Below, piece by piece: positions 34,821 through 44,487 of a stretch of 64,000 nt of DNA. Below the pieces are notes generated by a model that was not told the origin of the DNA, made no database searches, and saw only the letters and a list, made by a program, of their open reading frames with translations. This DNA is from Candidatus Scalindua japonica (GTDB taxonomy: Bacteria > Planctomycetota > Brocadiia > Brocadiales > Scalinduaceae), in contig NZ_BAOS01000045.1 of NCBI RefSeq assembly GCF_002443295.1, positions 62,001 through 126,000 on the forward strand, written 5' to 3'. Each line of letters begins with the position of its first letter. Position 1 is the stretch's first letter. A program made the translations under genes and the position numbers.

Positions 34821-36314
34821 ATGTTCAAAGATATTCTGAGTTTAATAAAACAAACCATTGCCTATGGTTCCGGGCAAATGCTGATAAGGTCATTGGGGAT
34901 TATCCTTATCCCTGTATACACTCGCGTATTAACAGTATCGGATTATGGCATTATTAATACCCTTGCGTCGTTCTCAGCGATATTGATGTATTTTTATAAT
35001 TTTGGTCTCAGCGGTGCAGTTATGCGATATGATGCAGAGCTTCACAGTGATGAAGAGCGCAGGATTGCACACGGTACAGCTTGGGTGTTTCTTGTTCTTA
35101 TGGCCTTAGGCATTACAGTATTACTGGCTTTTATAAGTCCGTTCACATGGAAGTTTGTTTTCCCCTCCGTTCCTATATTTCCTTTTGCGTTTCTGGTGAT
35201 TGCCACTGTAGCTATTGAGTCAACCAACGTTGTCCCTATGGCTTTATTACGCATCCGTGGTAAGGCCATCACCTTTTCTACTATTCAATTTCTTCAATTC
35301 CTTTCCGTTACTTCGTTAATCATTTTGTTTGTTGTTGTCTTACATCTTGGAGCAAAGGGGCAGTTTTTCGCTCTAATGTTAAATTCTGCGATTTTTGCAA
35401 TACTCTATGTGGTAATTGCTTTAAGACAAATTAAAATGAACCTTAATTTTCACTATTTGAAAAAATATCTTTCTTTCGGACTCCCATTAATTCCAAGCGG
35501 ACTTTCGATGTGGTTTCTCTCTTTGTCCAGCATCTTGATTATACAATGGTTGATATCTCTTGAAGCAGTAGGTCTGTTCGGATTGGGCTTCAAGTTTGGC
35601 CTTATCCTGGATCTCTTTGTGGTTGCCATTTTGACAGCATGGCAGCCATTTTTCTATAAAAAGGCGGAAACGGAGGAGGGCATTGAACTGTTTTCGTTAG
35701 TCGGCACTTATTTTCTGTTTGTTGTAATGGGAATTGGAGTAGCACTATCGCTTGCCGCCTATCCTGTACTTCACCTTGTAACAACACCTGACTACTTTGC
35801 AGCAGGCTCCGTAGTGGGTTTTATAATTATTGGTGTTGTCATCAGAGCGATGTATTATTTCAATGTTCAGGGAATTGCATTTATGAAGAAAACTAAGTAT
35901 CTCCCGCTCATTGACGGTTCTGCCGCAGCCCTTAATATAGGGTTATGCTTGTTACTTATCCCGAGATACGGAATTAAAGGAGCTGCATTCTCTACTATGA
36001 TGGCCTACTTCTTGCAACTCTCGATTTGTTTTATAGTATCAAAACGTTTGTATCCCATTCCATACCAGTACGGTCGCCTGATCAAGATCCTGATAATCTT
36101 TGTGCTTGCATATGTTGGATTATCACATGTGGAATTCAATTCAGACTTATGGACACTCACTATTCGTATGGGAATGCTGCCATTGATTGTGTTGGTTGGA
36201 TTGTTGCTCTTCCGGGTACTTGAGGAACGTGAGATACGGAAGATTTCTCAATTGTTGCTACAATACAAAACACAATTTGCCAAATATACTACTGGCAAGA
36301 CTAAAGGAATATAG
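34821..36314 (+). CDS. wzx: Wzx-type oligosaccharide flippase (polysaccharide biosynthesis protein)
   Basis: The 497-residue protein has 12-14 hydrophobic helices. It begins with an N-terminus typical of MVF/PST transporters (GSGQMLIRSLGIILIPVYTR, VLTVSDYGIINTLASFSAIL). It moves undecaprenyl-linked repeat units across the inner membrane for Wzy polymerisation. It is the only flippase in the window, although two initiating transferases and two polymerase candidates are present. Confidence 0.92.
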   Translation: MFKDILSLIKQTIAYGSGQMLIRSLGIILIPVYTRVLTVSDYGIINTLASFSAILMYFYNFGLSGAVMRYDAELHSDEERRIAHGTAWVFLVLMALGITVLLAFISPFTWKFVFPSVPIFPFAFLVIATVAIESTNVVPMALLRIRGKAITFSTIQFLQFLSVTSLIILFVVVLHLGAKGQFFALMLNSAIFAILYVVIALRQIKMNLNFHYLKKYLSFGLPLIPSGLSMWFLSLSSILIIQWLISLEAVGLFGLGFKFGLILDLFVVAILTAWQPFFYKKAETEEGIELFSLVGTYFLFVVMGIGVALSLAAYPVLHLVTTPDYFAAGSVVGFIIIGVVIRAMYYFNVQGIAFMKKTKYLPLIDGSAAALNIGLCLLLIPRYGIKGAAFSTMMAYFLQLSICFIVSKRLYPIPYQYGRLIKILIIFVLAYVGLSHVEFNSDLWTLTIRMGMLPLIVLVGLLLFRVLEEREIRKISQLLLQYKTQFAKYTTGKTKGI

Positions 36315-36317
36315 AAA

Positions 36318-37391
36318 TTGTTATATGATCAAGTCCTTAACAAACACATGGGTTATATCATAAAAGCATGTATAAATCTACTTCCTGATCTCCAGTCCAT
36401 TATACTTTATGGTAGTTTCGGCAGGGATGAGGGGAGTATGTATCAGGATCAACATGGCAGTTGGCATCCATATAACGATTATGATATTTGTATTGTTGCA
36501 AATCGGAAAGCTTTGCCAGGGGATGTAAAGAAAGTGAAGGAAAGACTAGCCCGTAAGGTGGGGATTAACTGGATTGATTTGGGACAGTTTTCACCAGAGG
36601 AAATGAGGTGTTTTTGTCCCAGTATCTTGAATTATGATTTTAAATATGCTTCAAAAGTTATTTATGGGGATCAAATGGTACTTGACCTTATTCCAGAAAT
36701 AAAAGCCTCTGCGCTTCCAATGAAAGAAGCTCAGATCCTCTTCTTTACTCGACTATATACTTTACTTGGCTCGTTGGACAAGAATGGGCTTGACCAAAAC
36801 CTTAGGGGGGAAACATCCCGTTTTTTTCGTAATCAAATGGCCAAAGCTATCCTGGCAATAGTTGATGTGCTGCTCTTGGCTAAAGGCGCTTACGATGCCA
36901 GTTACTGTAAACGTGTCGAAAAGGTAAACGAGCTTTATCCTGAAAAAAAAGAATTTCTTGTGCTGGGCCGCTGGGCACTTGAGGAAAAACTTCGACCTCA
37001 GTCGTCAGAAATGAGTTCACAGGAAATACGCAGGATGTACCAATCTGTTCACTATCACTACTTCATAGAAATGTATAACTCCCTGAGCCTGCACTTTTGC
37101 AAGAATCTTAATGACCCTCAAGATATTGAGTTCTGCATGAAATGGCAACCTCTTTCATTTATGAAGCGGTTGTATTGGTTTGTTCGTTATTGTGGATGGC
37201 AGGTAGAGAGGCAAATTTCCATACAAATAGCGCAATGTTATATTGCTGCCGCCTGGAACCCTGAAAATATTATTATAAAAAACCTTAATCGCGGTATAGC
37301 TTTGCTGCGGACAGTGGATCCTCAATTGTCAACTGAAATGAATTGGGATGAGGCACGACTTCAAGCGGTACGCTTGAGGATGGAGGCATAA
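36318..37391 (+). CDS. Nucleotidyltransferase-fold protein of unknown function
   Basis: The 357-residue protein starts at TTG 36318, 3 bases after wzx. The pol-beta nucleotidyltransferase signature IILYGSFGRDEGSM is near residue 34 with the Asp pair NDYDICIV near 54. The remainder is mostly helical with no second motif I recognise. Members of this fold transfer nucleotidyl groups to sugars, proteins or antibiotics. It is next to a phosphodiesterase-like gene (2 bases apart), hinting at a paired activation/hydrolysis or modification step. Confidence 0.65.
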   Translation: MLYDQVLNKHMGYIIKACINLLPDLQSIILYGSFGRDEGSMYQDQHGSWHPYNDYDICIVANRKALPGDVKKVKERLARKVGINWIDLGQFSPEEMRCFCPSILNYDFKYASKVIYGDQMVLDLIPEIKASALPMKEAQILFFTRLYTLLGSLDKNGLDQNLRGETSRFFRNQMAKAILAIVDVLLLAKGAYDASYCKRVEKVNELYPEKKEFLVLGRWALEEKLRPQSSEMSSQEIRRMYQSVHYHYFIEMYNSLSLHFCKNLNDPQDIEFCMKWQPLSFMKRLYWFVRYCGWQVERQISIQIAQCYIAAAWNPENIIIKNLNRGIALLRTVDPQLSTEMNWDEARLQAVRLRMEA

Positions 37392-37392
37392 A

Positions 37393-38637
37393 ATGTCTAC
37401 TATTCTTTTGTTGCTCGATGCATTCCGTTGTGACTATCTTTCAAAAGAAACAACTCCCTTTCTCTGGAAGTGTGCACATGAAGGTGAACACTACGAGAGA
37501 GTTGTGCAGAGCCTTGGATTCTGTGAGCGTACGGAGATACTAACCGGAATGAGAGGAGACGAGTCAGGTTTTTTCACCGCTATCGGTTTTGATACGCTGA
37601 ACAGTCCTTACGCAACTGCCAAGGGTCTCTCTTTTTTGCATTTTGCAGAGCAGGTAGTTCTTTTTCTTTTAAAATTTGTTCCTCAAACTTTTGGTAACAA
37701 AATCCAAAAGCGACTACGCTCATATGTACAGTGGTATTTTCGACAGCAAGGTATCATAATGCCATCATTTTTGATTCCATTTACCTGGCTTCGTTATTTT
37801 GCGCTGACTGAAGACCGTATGGATCTGCGATGGACCAACGCGTTTTCGAGACCTTCCATTTTTACCCTCTTGACCGAGGCAGGGAAGACATACTTCTACG
37901 ACTCATTCACTGCGCTGGGGCTTGCCACGCCATATGCTTCTGACCAGGAACGATTGGATGCAGTAGTCAGAGATCTGGGTGAGGGCAAGAAGGACCTTTA
38001 CCTTGTCTATGTCTCCATCCCCGATACGTATGGACACCTTTACGGTCCGGAAAGTATAGAATTCCGTACAATACTTCTGGATATGGACCAAATGCTGGAA
38101 CAATTTGTCGGACAAGCGGAGGCAGCTTCTTCCAAGAATCGATTTCTTTTCGTCGGGGATCATGGTATGCTGACTGTGACAGAGCGTTTCAATGCAGAAA
38201 GTGAAATCGAAAATATCTTACATTCTGCTCGCCTGAAAAAGGGAAAGGATGTTTTGTATTTTTTGGATTCTACTATGGTGCGTTTATGGGCGATGAACGA
38301 TATGGCTCGAAAAACGTTGCCCGGGCTGCTACAGAATGTTTCAGGTTTTTCAGCTTATGGAACATGGATGGATGTTGGAACTGCCGAATGCTACCATGTG
38401 CCGTGGCCTGATCGACGTTATGGAGATCATCTCTGGTTGGCAAATCCAGGTGTGCTGGTTTTTCCAGACTTTTTTCATCGTATTGCACCTTGCAAGGGTA
38501 TGCATGGCTATAACCCGCACATTCAAAAAAGTCAGGGCGTATGTATCCGTTGGGGAGAAGGAGTGGCACTCAAAACCTATCCAACACTACCGTTGTCTAC
38601 GGTGTTTGAATTGTTAAGACAGAGTGTAGGAGTATGA
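37393..38637 (+). CDS. Alkaline-phosphatase-superfamily phosphodiesterase/pyrophosphatase
   Basis: The 414-residue protein has the superfamily metal and nucleophile elements: LLLDAFRCDYL (first Asp), the Thr nucleophile in FCERTEILTGMRG, SIPDTYGHLYG (Asp/His), FVGDHGM and a final CKGMHGYNP His. This pattern is closest to nucleotide pyrophosphatase/phosphodiesterase enzymes and phosphoglycerol or phosphoethanolamine transferases. No transmembrane helices are evident, so it is probably cytoplasmic or peripheral. It may hydrolyse or transfer a phospho-substituent on the glycan. Confidence 0.75.
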   Translation: MSTILLLLDAFRCDYLSKETTPFLWKCAHEGEHYERVVQSLGFCERTEILTGMRGDESGFFTAIGFDTLNSPYATAKGLSFLHFAEQVVLFLLKFVPQTFGNKIQKRLRSYVQWYFRQQGIIMPSFLIPFTWLRYFALTEDRMDLRWTNAFSRPSIFTLLTEAGKTYFYDSFTALGLATPYASDQERLDAVVRDLGEGKKDLYLVYVSIPDTYGHLYGPESIEFRTILLDMDQMLEQFVGQAEAASSKNRFLFVGDHGMLTVTERFNAESEIENILHSARLKKGKDVLYFLDSTMVRLWAMNDMARKTLPGLLQNVSGFSAYGTWMDVGTAECYHVPWPDRRYGDHLWLANPGVLVFPDFFHRIAPCKGMHGYNPHIQKSQGVCIRWGEGVALKTYPTLPLSTVFELLRQSVGV

Positions 38638-38659
38638 TAATATTATAGAGGAGAAGAAG

Positions 38660-39436
38660 ATGAAAGTTGTTATATTGTGTGGTGGCAAGGGAACACGCTT
38701 ACGAGAAGAAACTGAATACCGGCCAAAACCGATGGTGGAGATCGGAGGAAAACCCATTTTGTGGCATATTATGCGCGGGTATTCGTACTATGGTTGTGAC
38801 GATTTTGTCCTTTCCCTGGGTTACAAGAGTTTCTGTATCAAGGAATACTTTCTTCAGTTTAAGCACCTACACAACGATTTTACTATTCAACTTGGTACAG
38901 GGCAAATTACCGATCATTTGAAAGAGGGCATTATGGATTGGAAAGTGACTATGGCTGATACTGGAGAAGAAACGCTCAAGGGTGCTCGCATCGCCCGCAT
39001 CAAACACCATCTGGATGGCGAACCTTTTATGGTGACTTATGGGGATGGTGTTGGCAATATCAATATCGAAGAACTTCTGGCATTTCATAAAAAAGCGGGT
39101 ACGATTGGTACTTTTACCGGAGTACATATGCCGTCCCGATTTGGCTCAGTCGATGCAGATGTCGATGGTCGCGTCCTGTCTTGGAAGGAAAAACCAATTC
39201 TTGCTGGCTATATTAATGCTGGTTACTTTGTCTTTGAACCTGAGTTTTTGGAGTATCTGTCTGATGACCCTGAGTGTGACTTGGAAAAAGAACCACTCGA
39301 AAAACTGGCTGCTGATAGTCAACTGTCTATGTATCGCCATGAGGGGTTCTGGCACTGTATGGATACCTACCGCGACAGTATTGAACTGAATGTTATGTGG
39401 AACAAGGGGCAGGCGGAGTGGAGGGTATGGAAATGA
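38660..39436 (+). CDS. rfbF: Glucose-1-phosphate cytidylyltransferase
   Basis: The 258-residue protein begins MKVVILCGGKGTRLREETEY, then RPKPMVEIGGKPILWHIMRG. FVLSLGYKS, MVTYGDGVGNINI and GFWHCMDTYRDSIELN follow. These are diagnostic of RfbF, which makes CDP-glucose. GAGGAGAAGAAG precedes the start. It opens a CDP-6-deoxyhexose cassette with the three following genes. Confidence 0.93.
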   Translation: MKVVILCGGKGTRLREETEYRPKPMVEIGGKPILWHIMRGYSYYGCDDFVLSLGYKSFCIKEYFLQFKHLHNDFTIQLGTGQITDHLKEGIMDWKVTMADTGEETLKGARIARIKHHLDGEPFMVTYGDGVGNINIEELLAFHKKAGTIGTFTGVHMPSRFGSVDADVDGRVLSWKEKPILAGYINAGYFVFEPEFLEYLSDDPECDLEKEPLEKLAADSQLSMYRHEGFWHCMDTYRDSIELNVMWNKGQAEWRVWK

Positions 39437-40440
39437 GTGAACAATCCATCAGACTGGACTGTTCTTTTTGGAAGGATCGAACAGCTTTGATCACGGGTGC
39501 TACCGGTATGGTTGGATCCTGGTTGGTGAAAGACTTGTTAACAGCGGGCGCACGAGTAATTGCCTTAGTGCGTGACAGTGATTACCAGACTGAGTTTTTC
39601 CGGTCTGGTGACTACCACAAGACCACTATTGTAAATGGCAGGATTGAAGACTACGACACGGTGGAACGCGCTATTAACGAACACGAGGTGAATACTGTTT
39701 TTCACCTGGCGGCTATGACCATCGTTGGTACGGCGCTACGCTCTCCCCTGGCCTGTATGGAAGCGAATATTCGAGGTACATACAACGTTCTGGAAGCGTG
39801 TCGTGTTTACGGTAACCTTATTCGGCAAGTAGTGATAGCTTCGAGTGACAAAGCATACGGAGATCAGCCGCACCTCCCCTACAATGAAGACATGCCTCTA
39901 ATAGGTCGGCATCCCTATGACGTGTCAAAAAGTTGCACGGATTTGATCTCCCAGGCATATGTGAACACGTACGATCTGCCGCTCGCCATTGCGCGATGTG
40001 GCAATATTTTTGGTGGTGGAGATCTGAACTGGAGCCGTATAGTACCTGGGACGATTCGTGCCCTGCTGGCAAGAGAAAGTCCAGTGATTCGCAGCAACGG
40101 GAAATTCATACGTGACTATGTGTATGTGAAGGATATCAGCCGAGCTTATATGCGACTGGCAGAGTGTATCCAGGATCCACAGGTTCGGGGAAATGCCTTC
40201 AATTTCAGCCTGGAGCGCCCCATGAATGTACTGGAGATCGTAGATCTGATTCAGAAGTTGATGCACCAAACGGATATCGAACTGGATATTCGTGACAAAG
40301 TAAGTTGTGAGATCAAATCCCAGTTTCTGGATTCTACACGTGCCAGGGAAACCCTGCAATGGACTCCTCAGTTTTCCCTGGAAGCCGGTATGCGGGAAAC
40401 CATTGAATGGTATGAATCTTATTTACAAACCGAGGCTTAA
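39433..40440 (+). CDS. rfbG: CDP-glucose 4,6-dehydratase-like SDR enzyme
   Basis: The start is placed at ATG 39433, which overlaps the rfbF stop (ATGA) and has GGAGGG 8 bases upstream. The open frame extends further left inside rfbF. The protein (335 residues) has TALITGATGMVGSWLV for NAD binding, HLAAMTIVGTALRSP, SSDKAYGD and YDVSKSCTDL with catalytic Tyr/Lys. It continues RCGNIFGGGDLNWSRIVPGT and RDYVYVKDISRAY. It converts CDP-glucose to CDP-4-keto-6-deoxyglucose. G+C is visibly higher here than in the rest of the locus. Confidence 0.88.
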   Translation: MSEQSIRLDCSFWKDRTALITGATGMVGSWLVKDLLTAGARVIALVRDSDYQTEFFRSGDYHKTTIVNGRIEDYDTVERAINEHEVNTVFHLAAMTIVGTALRSPLACMEANIRGTYNVLEACRVYGNLIRQVVIASSDKAYGDQPHLPYNEDMPLIGRHPYDVSKSCTDLISQAYVNTYDLPLAIARCGNIFGGGDLNWSRIVPGTIRALLARESPVIRSNGKFIRDYVYVKDISRAYMRLAECIQDPQVRGNAFNFSLERPMNVLEIVDLIQKLMHQTDIELDIRDKVSCEIKSQFLDSTRARETLQWTPQFSLEAGMRETIEWYESYLQTEA

Positions 40441-40458
40441 TCAGAAGGAGAGATATAG

Positions 40459-40908
40459 ATGATTGATGGCGTACAAATCCATCCTTTGAGACAGATTTGC
40501 GATGAGCGTGGCAAAATCATGCACATGCTGCGAGCGGACGCCCCACACTTTGAGCAATTTGGTGAGATTTATTTTTCTGTAGTCTATCCGGGTTCGATTA
40601 AGGCCTGGCACCTGCATCACAAACAGGTCCTGAATTATGCAGTTGTATCTGGTATGATCAAATTTGTCCTGTACGATATTCGAGAGAATTCTCCTACCAG
40701 GGGTGAACTGCAGGAAGTGTTCATGGGGGAAGACAACTACTGCCTGGTGCGTGTACCAACCGGGGTATATAATGGCTTTAAAGGTTACGGGGGAAAACAA
40801 TCCATTGTGGCTAACTGTGCTACAGTACCGCACTCGCCGGACGAGATGGAACGGCTGGACCCTTTTGATCCGAGTATTCCATATGACTGGGCTTTGAAAC
40901 ATAGATAG
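40459..40908 (+). CDS. dTDP-4-dehydrorhamnose 3,5-epimerase-like (RmlC-type) cupin
   Basis: The 149-residue cupin has RQICDERGKIMHMLR, VVYPGSIKAWHLHHKQVLNY (catalytic His region) and VRVPTGVYNGFKGYG. This matches RmlC-family sugar epimerases in a shortened form. Following RfbF/RfbG, its substrate is expected to be CDP-4-keto-6-deoxyglucose rather than a dTDP-sugar. Epimerisation at C5, and perhaps C3, would give an L-configured keto sugar. Confidence 0.82.
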   Translation: MIDGVQIHPLRQICDERGKIMHMLRADAPHFEQFGEIYFSVVYPGSIKAWHLHHKQVLNYAVVSGMIKFVLYDIRENSPTRGELQEVFMGEDNYCLVRVPTGVYNGFKGYGGKQSIVANCATVPHSPDEMERLDPFDPSIPYDWALKHR

Positions 40909-40918
40909 GAAACTATGA

Positions 40919-41788
40919 ATGCATAAACGAAAAATTCTGATTACAGGTGGGCGTGGCATGTTGGCAACTGATCTTGCGGCGTTCTTTTTGGATAAGCCGT
41001 TTGATGTTCGATCTGTGGATCGGCATGAGCTGGATATCACCTGTCGCGATCAGGTACAGGCATTTTTTCAGAGCCCTGAACGCCCGGATGTGGTGATAAA
41101 TACACCCTGTTTGCATGTCGAACCATGTGAGGATGTACCGCAGACTGCGTATGCGATCAATGCCTGGGGACCAAAATTGCTTGCCGAGACATGCCAGCAT
41201 TTTGGAGCTACACTTATACAGATTAGTACTTGTGGGATTTTTGGTGACACGATATGTGCTTACCATGAATACGACCCGGTTGTGCTGAAAACCTCTTATG
41301 CTCGCTCTAAATACGCGGGGGAAAAGTATGTGTCTCGTATTTGTGACAAGCACTACATTTTACGCCTGGGCTGGTTGTATGGAGGGGAGGTGCATCACGC
41401 GCGGAATTTTATTGTTGCGCGCTATCGAGAGGCGCTACAAACGGATGTGATGCATAGTGCAGGCGACAAATACGGGTCGCCTACATATACCTTTGACGTG
41501 GGTGAAACCCTCCTGTCTCTTTTGGATGCTGACCAGTACGGCGTGTATCATGTATCGAATCAAGGTGGGTGCTCGCGCGCGGAGTATGTGCGGGAGATAC
41601 TCCATGCATTCGGTCTGGATGTCCCGGTGGAAGAGGTGGACTCCAGCCATTTTCCACGCAAGGCCAATGTGCCGGATTGCGAAATTCTGACGAGTTACAA
41701 TTTGTCTTACGTCGGAGTGCCCCTGCTGGAACCGTGGAAAGAGGCGCTGGCTCGCTACGTGCATTTGATTAAGAACAAAATATTATAA
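40919..41788 (+). CDS. dTDP-4-dehydrorhamnose reductase-like (RmlD-type) SDR enzyme
   Basis: The 289-residue protein has ILITGGRGMLATDLAAFF at residues 5-22, VINTPCLHVEPCED, INAWGPKLLAETC, then ISTCGIFGD and YARSKYAGEKYV with catalytic Tyr/Lys. LRLGWLYGG and GSPTYTFDVGETL follow. RmlD reduces the 4-keto group after RmlC. With RfbF/RfbG it should complete a CDP-6-deoxy-L-hexose. It is the most G+C-rich gene of the locus. Confidence 0.83.
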   Translation: MHKRKILITGGRGMLATDLAAFFLDKPFDVRSVDRHELDITCRDQVQAFFQSPERPDVVINTPCLHVEPCEDVPQTAYAINAWGPKLLAETCQHFGATLIQISTCGIFGDTICAYHEYDPVVLKTSYARSKYAGEKYVSRICDKHYILRLGWLYGGEVHHARNFIVARYREALQTDVMHSAGDKYGSPTYTFDVGETLLSLLDADQYGVYHVSNQGGCSRAEYVREILHAFGLDVPVEEVDSSHFPRKANVPDCEILTSYNLSYVGVPLLEPWKEALARYVHLIKNKIL

Positions 41789-41845
41789 AATAAAACACTA
41801 TTAACCGTTATTGTTTCGGTAGATATTTTGGAAAATTAGATACAA

Positions 41846-42928
41846 TTGGACAAGAACATTTTTCCACACTTATTTATTTCAGTTGTTGTCTGTGTTTTTA
41901 ATGAAGAAAAATATCTTCGGATGTGCCTTGACGGGCTCTTAAATCAAACATATCCGAATGATGGATACGAAATTCTGATCATTGAAAATGCTTCAAAGGA
42001 TCGTACCCGGGAAATAGGTGAGGCGTATATTCGCTCTTTGCCTCCGAATTCTCCGAATATGCGTATGCTCTGCATTGAACACGTAAATCTGTCGGTATCC
42101 AGAAATATAGGAATTCGTAATGCGAGCGGAAATTTTATCGCTTATATCGATGGTGATGCTGTGCCGGAGCCAACCTGGATTGAGGAACTTGTGAAACCTT
42201 TGCGCTCAGGAGCTGATTATGTGGGAGGGCGGATCAATCTCCTCAATATAGATTCTAGCGTAGCCAGGTTCCTGCAACGTACTCGCAACCGGCAGTTCTT
42301 TGGTCCACACATTTTCGAAGGGCATTTCGTTGGGTGTAATATGGCGTTCCGCAAGGAGATATTTGATAAAGTCGGGGGATTTTATGAAAACTTTGTTGCA
42401 CGCGGCGATGAGTCTACATTACATGAAAGGATTTGTGGCCGTTTTTCTTATGCTCCTGCTCCAGAGGCAGTTGTCCTTCATGAGCGTCCTGATACGGTAA
42501 TAAAAAGTGTGCGTACCGAATGGAAGTCTGCTATTTTGTCAAACTTGTGTGCCAAAGCTTCAAAATCTAAAATGCATTGGAAGGTGGTGTTCCTTTTCTT
42601 AGAACAGTTCCTCATGACCATTTTTCCTCTTTTGTTATGTATTGTCTGGTTTGCACCAGGGATCTTAAGTCTTCCGTTAGCGCTTACGACATTTGCCGTT
42701 ATCCGGCGCTTATATTTTCGCCCTCTTAATCGTGCGATAGCGAAAGGACTTATAGGGAATTACGGCTTTTTCAGAGGTTTTTTTGCACATATTCTGTTTT
42801 GCTTTAGCTATAATATTCTCTATTTTTTTGGATCTCTTATCAGCCCTTGGCTGTATCGTAACATGAAAATTATTCCTCCTATGACTACAGACTTTAAAGT
42901 TCTAAAGGCATTTGTTAATGAGAAGTAA
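41846..42928 (+). CDS. Family 2 glycosyltransferase with C-terminal membrane segments
   Basis: The 360-residue protein (TTG start at 41846) has a GT-A fold: ISVVVCVFNEEKYLRMCLDG, LIIENASKDRT and IAYIDGDAVPEPTW (DxD-type). GCNMAFRKEIFDKVGGF and ARGDESTLHERI follow. Two or three hydrophobic helices lie at about residues 250-340. It adds a sugar to the lipid-linked oligosaccharide at the inner membrane. It overlaps the next gene by a few bases. Confidence 0.87.
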   Translation: MDKNIFPHLFISVVVCVFNEEKYLRMCLDGLLNQTYPNDGYEILIIENASKDRTREIGEAYIRSLPPNSPNMRMLCIEHVNLSVSRNIGIRNASGNFIAYIDGDAVPEPTWIEELVKPLRSGADYVGGRINLLNIDSSVARFLQRTRNRQFFGPHIFEGHFVGCNMAFRKEIFDKVGGFYENFVARGDESTLHERICGRFSYAPAPEAVVLHERPDTVIKSVRTEWKSAILSNLCAKASKSKMHWKVVFLFLEQFLMTIFPLLLCIVWFAPGILSLPLALTTFAVIRRLYFRPLNRAIAKGLIGNYGFFRGFFAHILFCFSYNILYFFGSLISPWLYRNMKIIPPMTTDFKVLKAFVNEK

Positions 42929-44387
42929 TATGTACCTGAATAAACAAGATTTACCATTATCGTCACACCGTTTTCTGTTTTCCGATATAATCGCTACGAG
43001 TATATTCTGGTTACCCCTTCTACTAATCGGCAGTTATCTGCTTAGTATTGCAAACGAAACATATGCTCCTTTCCTGGCTGTCTTTTTGTTTGTGGTTTTT
43101 GGGCTGATTGTATGTGCTATGGTTTTTTCAAAAGGAGAATACGAATTACGTTCATTTCTTTTGTCTTTTAGTGTTTGTGTCTTAGTGGCAGGTGTGGCAC
43201 AAAATTACTCATTAATCACTTTCGGTGAATTGCAATCTACGCGTGACGCCGCAAACTCTTTTTTCCCGCTCATTTCGGAATCGCCCCCTTTTACAACTAT
43301 GCAGGATATACCTGTTAATTTTAATTCTCCCCTGGCTATTTTAATTTGGCAGAGAATTTATGCCTTGGCATGGTTGCTTGGGATGAAGTTTGGGCTTTAT
43401 ACGGGAGTCCTTTGTAATGCTTTTGTTGTAGGCTTGTCTGGTGCTACAACCGTGGCTGTAGCCAGGGAGGTATTTGGAAATGATCACTTGAGACTGAGGC
43501 GTCTTAGTATCCTGGTATCATGTTGTGGTCTGTTCTGGCTTTTTGGTGCTATCTTAATACGTGATTGCTTTATCTTGTTTATAAATGTTATGGTTCTATG
43601 GAGATGGGTTGTCTGGATGAATAGGCCGTCTGTAAAAAATTTTATTTTCGGCATAGTCATTACAGGAATTGCAAGTTACGCAACCTTTTATCTTCGACAG
43701 AAGGCCGTAGTTCTGTTTGGATTATTTTTTATGATGTCAGTTATTGTTAGGATACGGCATATGGATTCGAAATTCCAAAAACCTGTTTTCGTAATCGTTA
43801 TAACTCTTGGTATTTTGCTTGGATTTGGCTATATACGTCAATTTTCTGATATTTCGCTAAATTACAAATCGCAGGTAAGTGAGAATTACTTAGAGCATAT
43901 AAAAGATCATGCAACGGAAGATTCACTAGGAATGAAATTGGTTGTGAACCAACCTTTACCAATAAAGTTAGTGCTTGGCTGTGCCACGATGGCCATAAGT
44001 CCCATCCCAATTTGGTGTTCACTTAAGTTTGGCGCAAGTGAGTATCATTTAATAAAAAATTTTAATGGCATCTACCAGATAATAATTATGCCTTTAGTTA
44101 TTGGCGGAATATTCATGGTGTTCCATAGAATGTATGGTCGCCAAAAAAATCAAATTGCTGATTCTCTGTTTTATCTTGCTATTTATTCATTAGTTGGAAT
44201 CTTGTCAGTGGTTGCTACATCATTGGAGCAACGACATTTTGTGCCATTTCTCCCAGCTTTATTAATTCTTGCGGTATTACCTGACATAAGAGAAACCGGT
44301 ACTTTGCGGTTATTACGTAAAATTTCACTTATGTGGTATGCTATTGTAATATTGGTGCATGTGGGGTGGTTATTACTAAAATTGTAA
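42918..44387 (+). CDS. Polytopic membrane protein, candidate second Wzy-type polymerase
   Basis: ATG 42918 is chosen because TAAAGGCA lies about 10 bases upstream, though TTG 42912 and ATG 42930 are also possible. The protein (489 residues) has about 10-12 hydrophobic helices and an extracytoplasmic loop with a conserved-looking QRHFVPFLPALLILAVLP end. It lacks strong family motifs, as is usual for Wzy. Its place between glycosyltransferases and its topology are the only evidence. It could instead be a GT-C-type transferase. Confidence 0.5.
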   Translation: MRSNMYLNKQDLPLSSHRFLFSDIIATSIFWLPLLLIGSYLLSIANETYAPFLAVFLFVVFGLIVCAMVFSKGEYELRSFLLSFSVCVLVAGVAQNYSLITFGELQSTRDAANSFFPLISESPPFTTMQDIPVNFNSPLAILIWQRIYALAWLLGMKFGLYTGVLCNAFVVGLSGATTVAVAREVFGNDHLRLRRLSILVSCCGLFWLFGAILIRDCFILFINVMVLWRWVVWMNRPSVKNFIFGIVITGIASYATFYLRQKAVVLFGLFFMMSVIVRIRHMDSKFQKPVFVIVITLGILLGFGYIRQFSDISLNYKSQVSENYLEHIKDHATEDSLGMKLVVNQPLPIKLVLGCATMAISPIPIWCSLKFGASEYHLIKNFNGIYQIIIMPLVIGGIFMVFHRMYGRQKNQIADSLFYLAIYSLVGILSVVATSLEQRHFVPFLPALLILAVLPDIRETGTLRLLRKISLMWYAIVILVHVGWLLLKL

Positions 44388-44487
44388 AACTATTCGCATA
44401 AAGTTTGGCTGTTGATGTATAGGAATTTCAATAATTGTTAATAATATTTTAAATTCGTTTTATGTTTTCTATTAAGGTGAAATCACG

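Noticed and set aside
39818-41764. Several long open frames on the minus strand across the CDP-sugar genes
   Set aside because: They lie opposite well-conserved enzyme genes in a G+C-richer stretch and show no protein motifs; they are antisense by-products.
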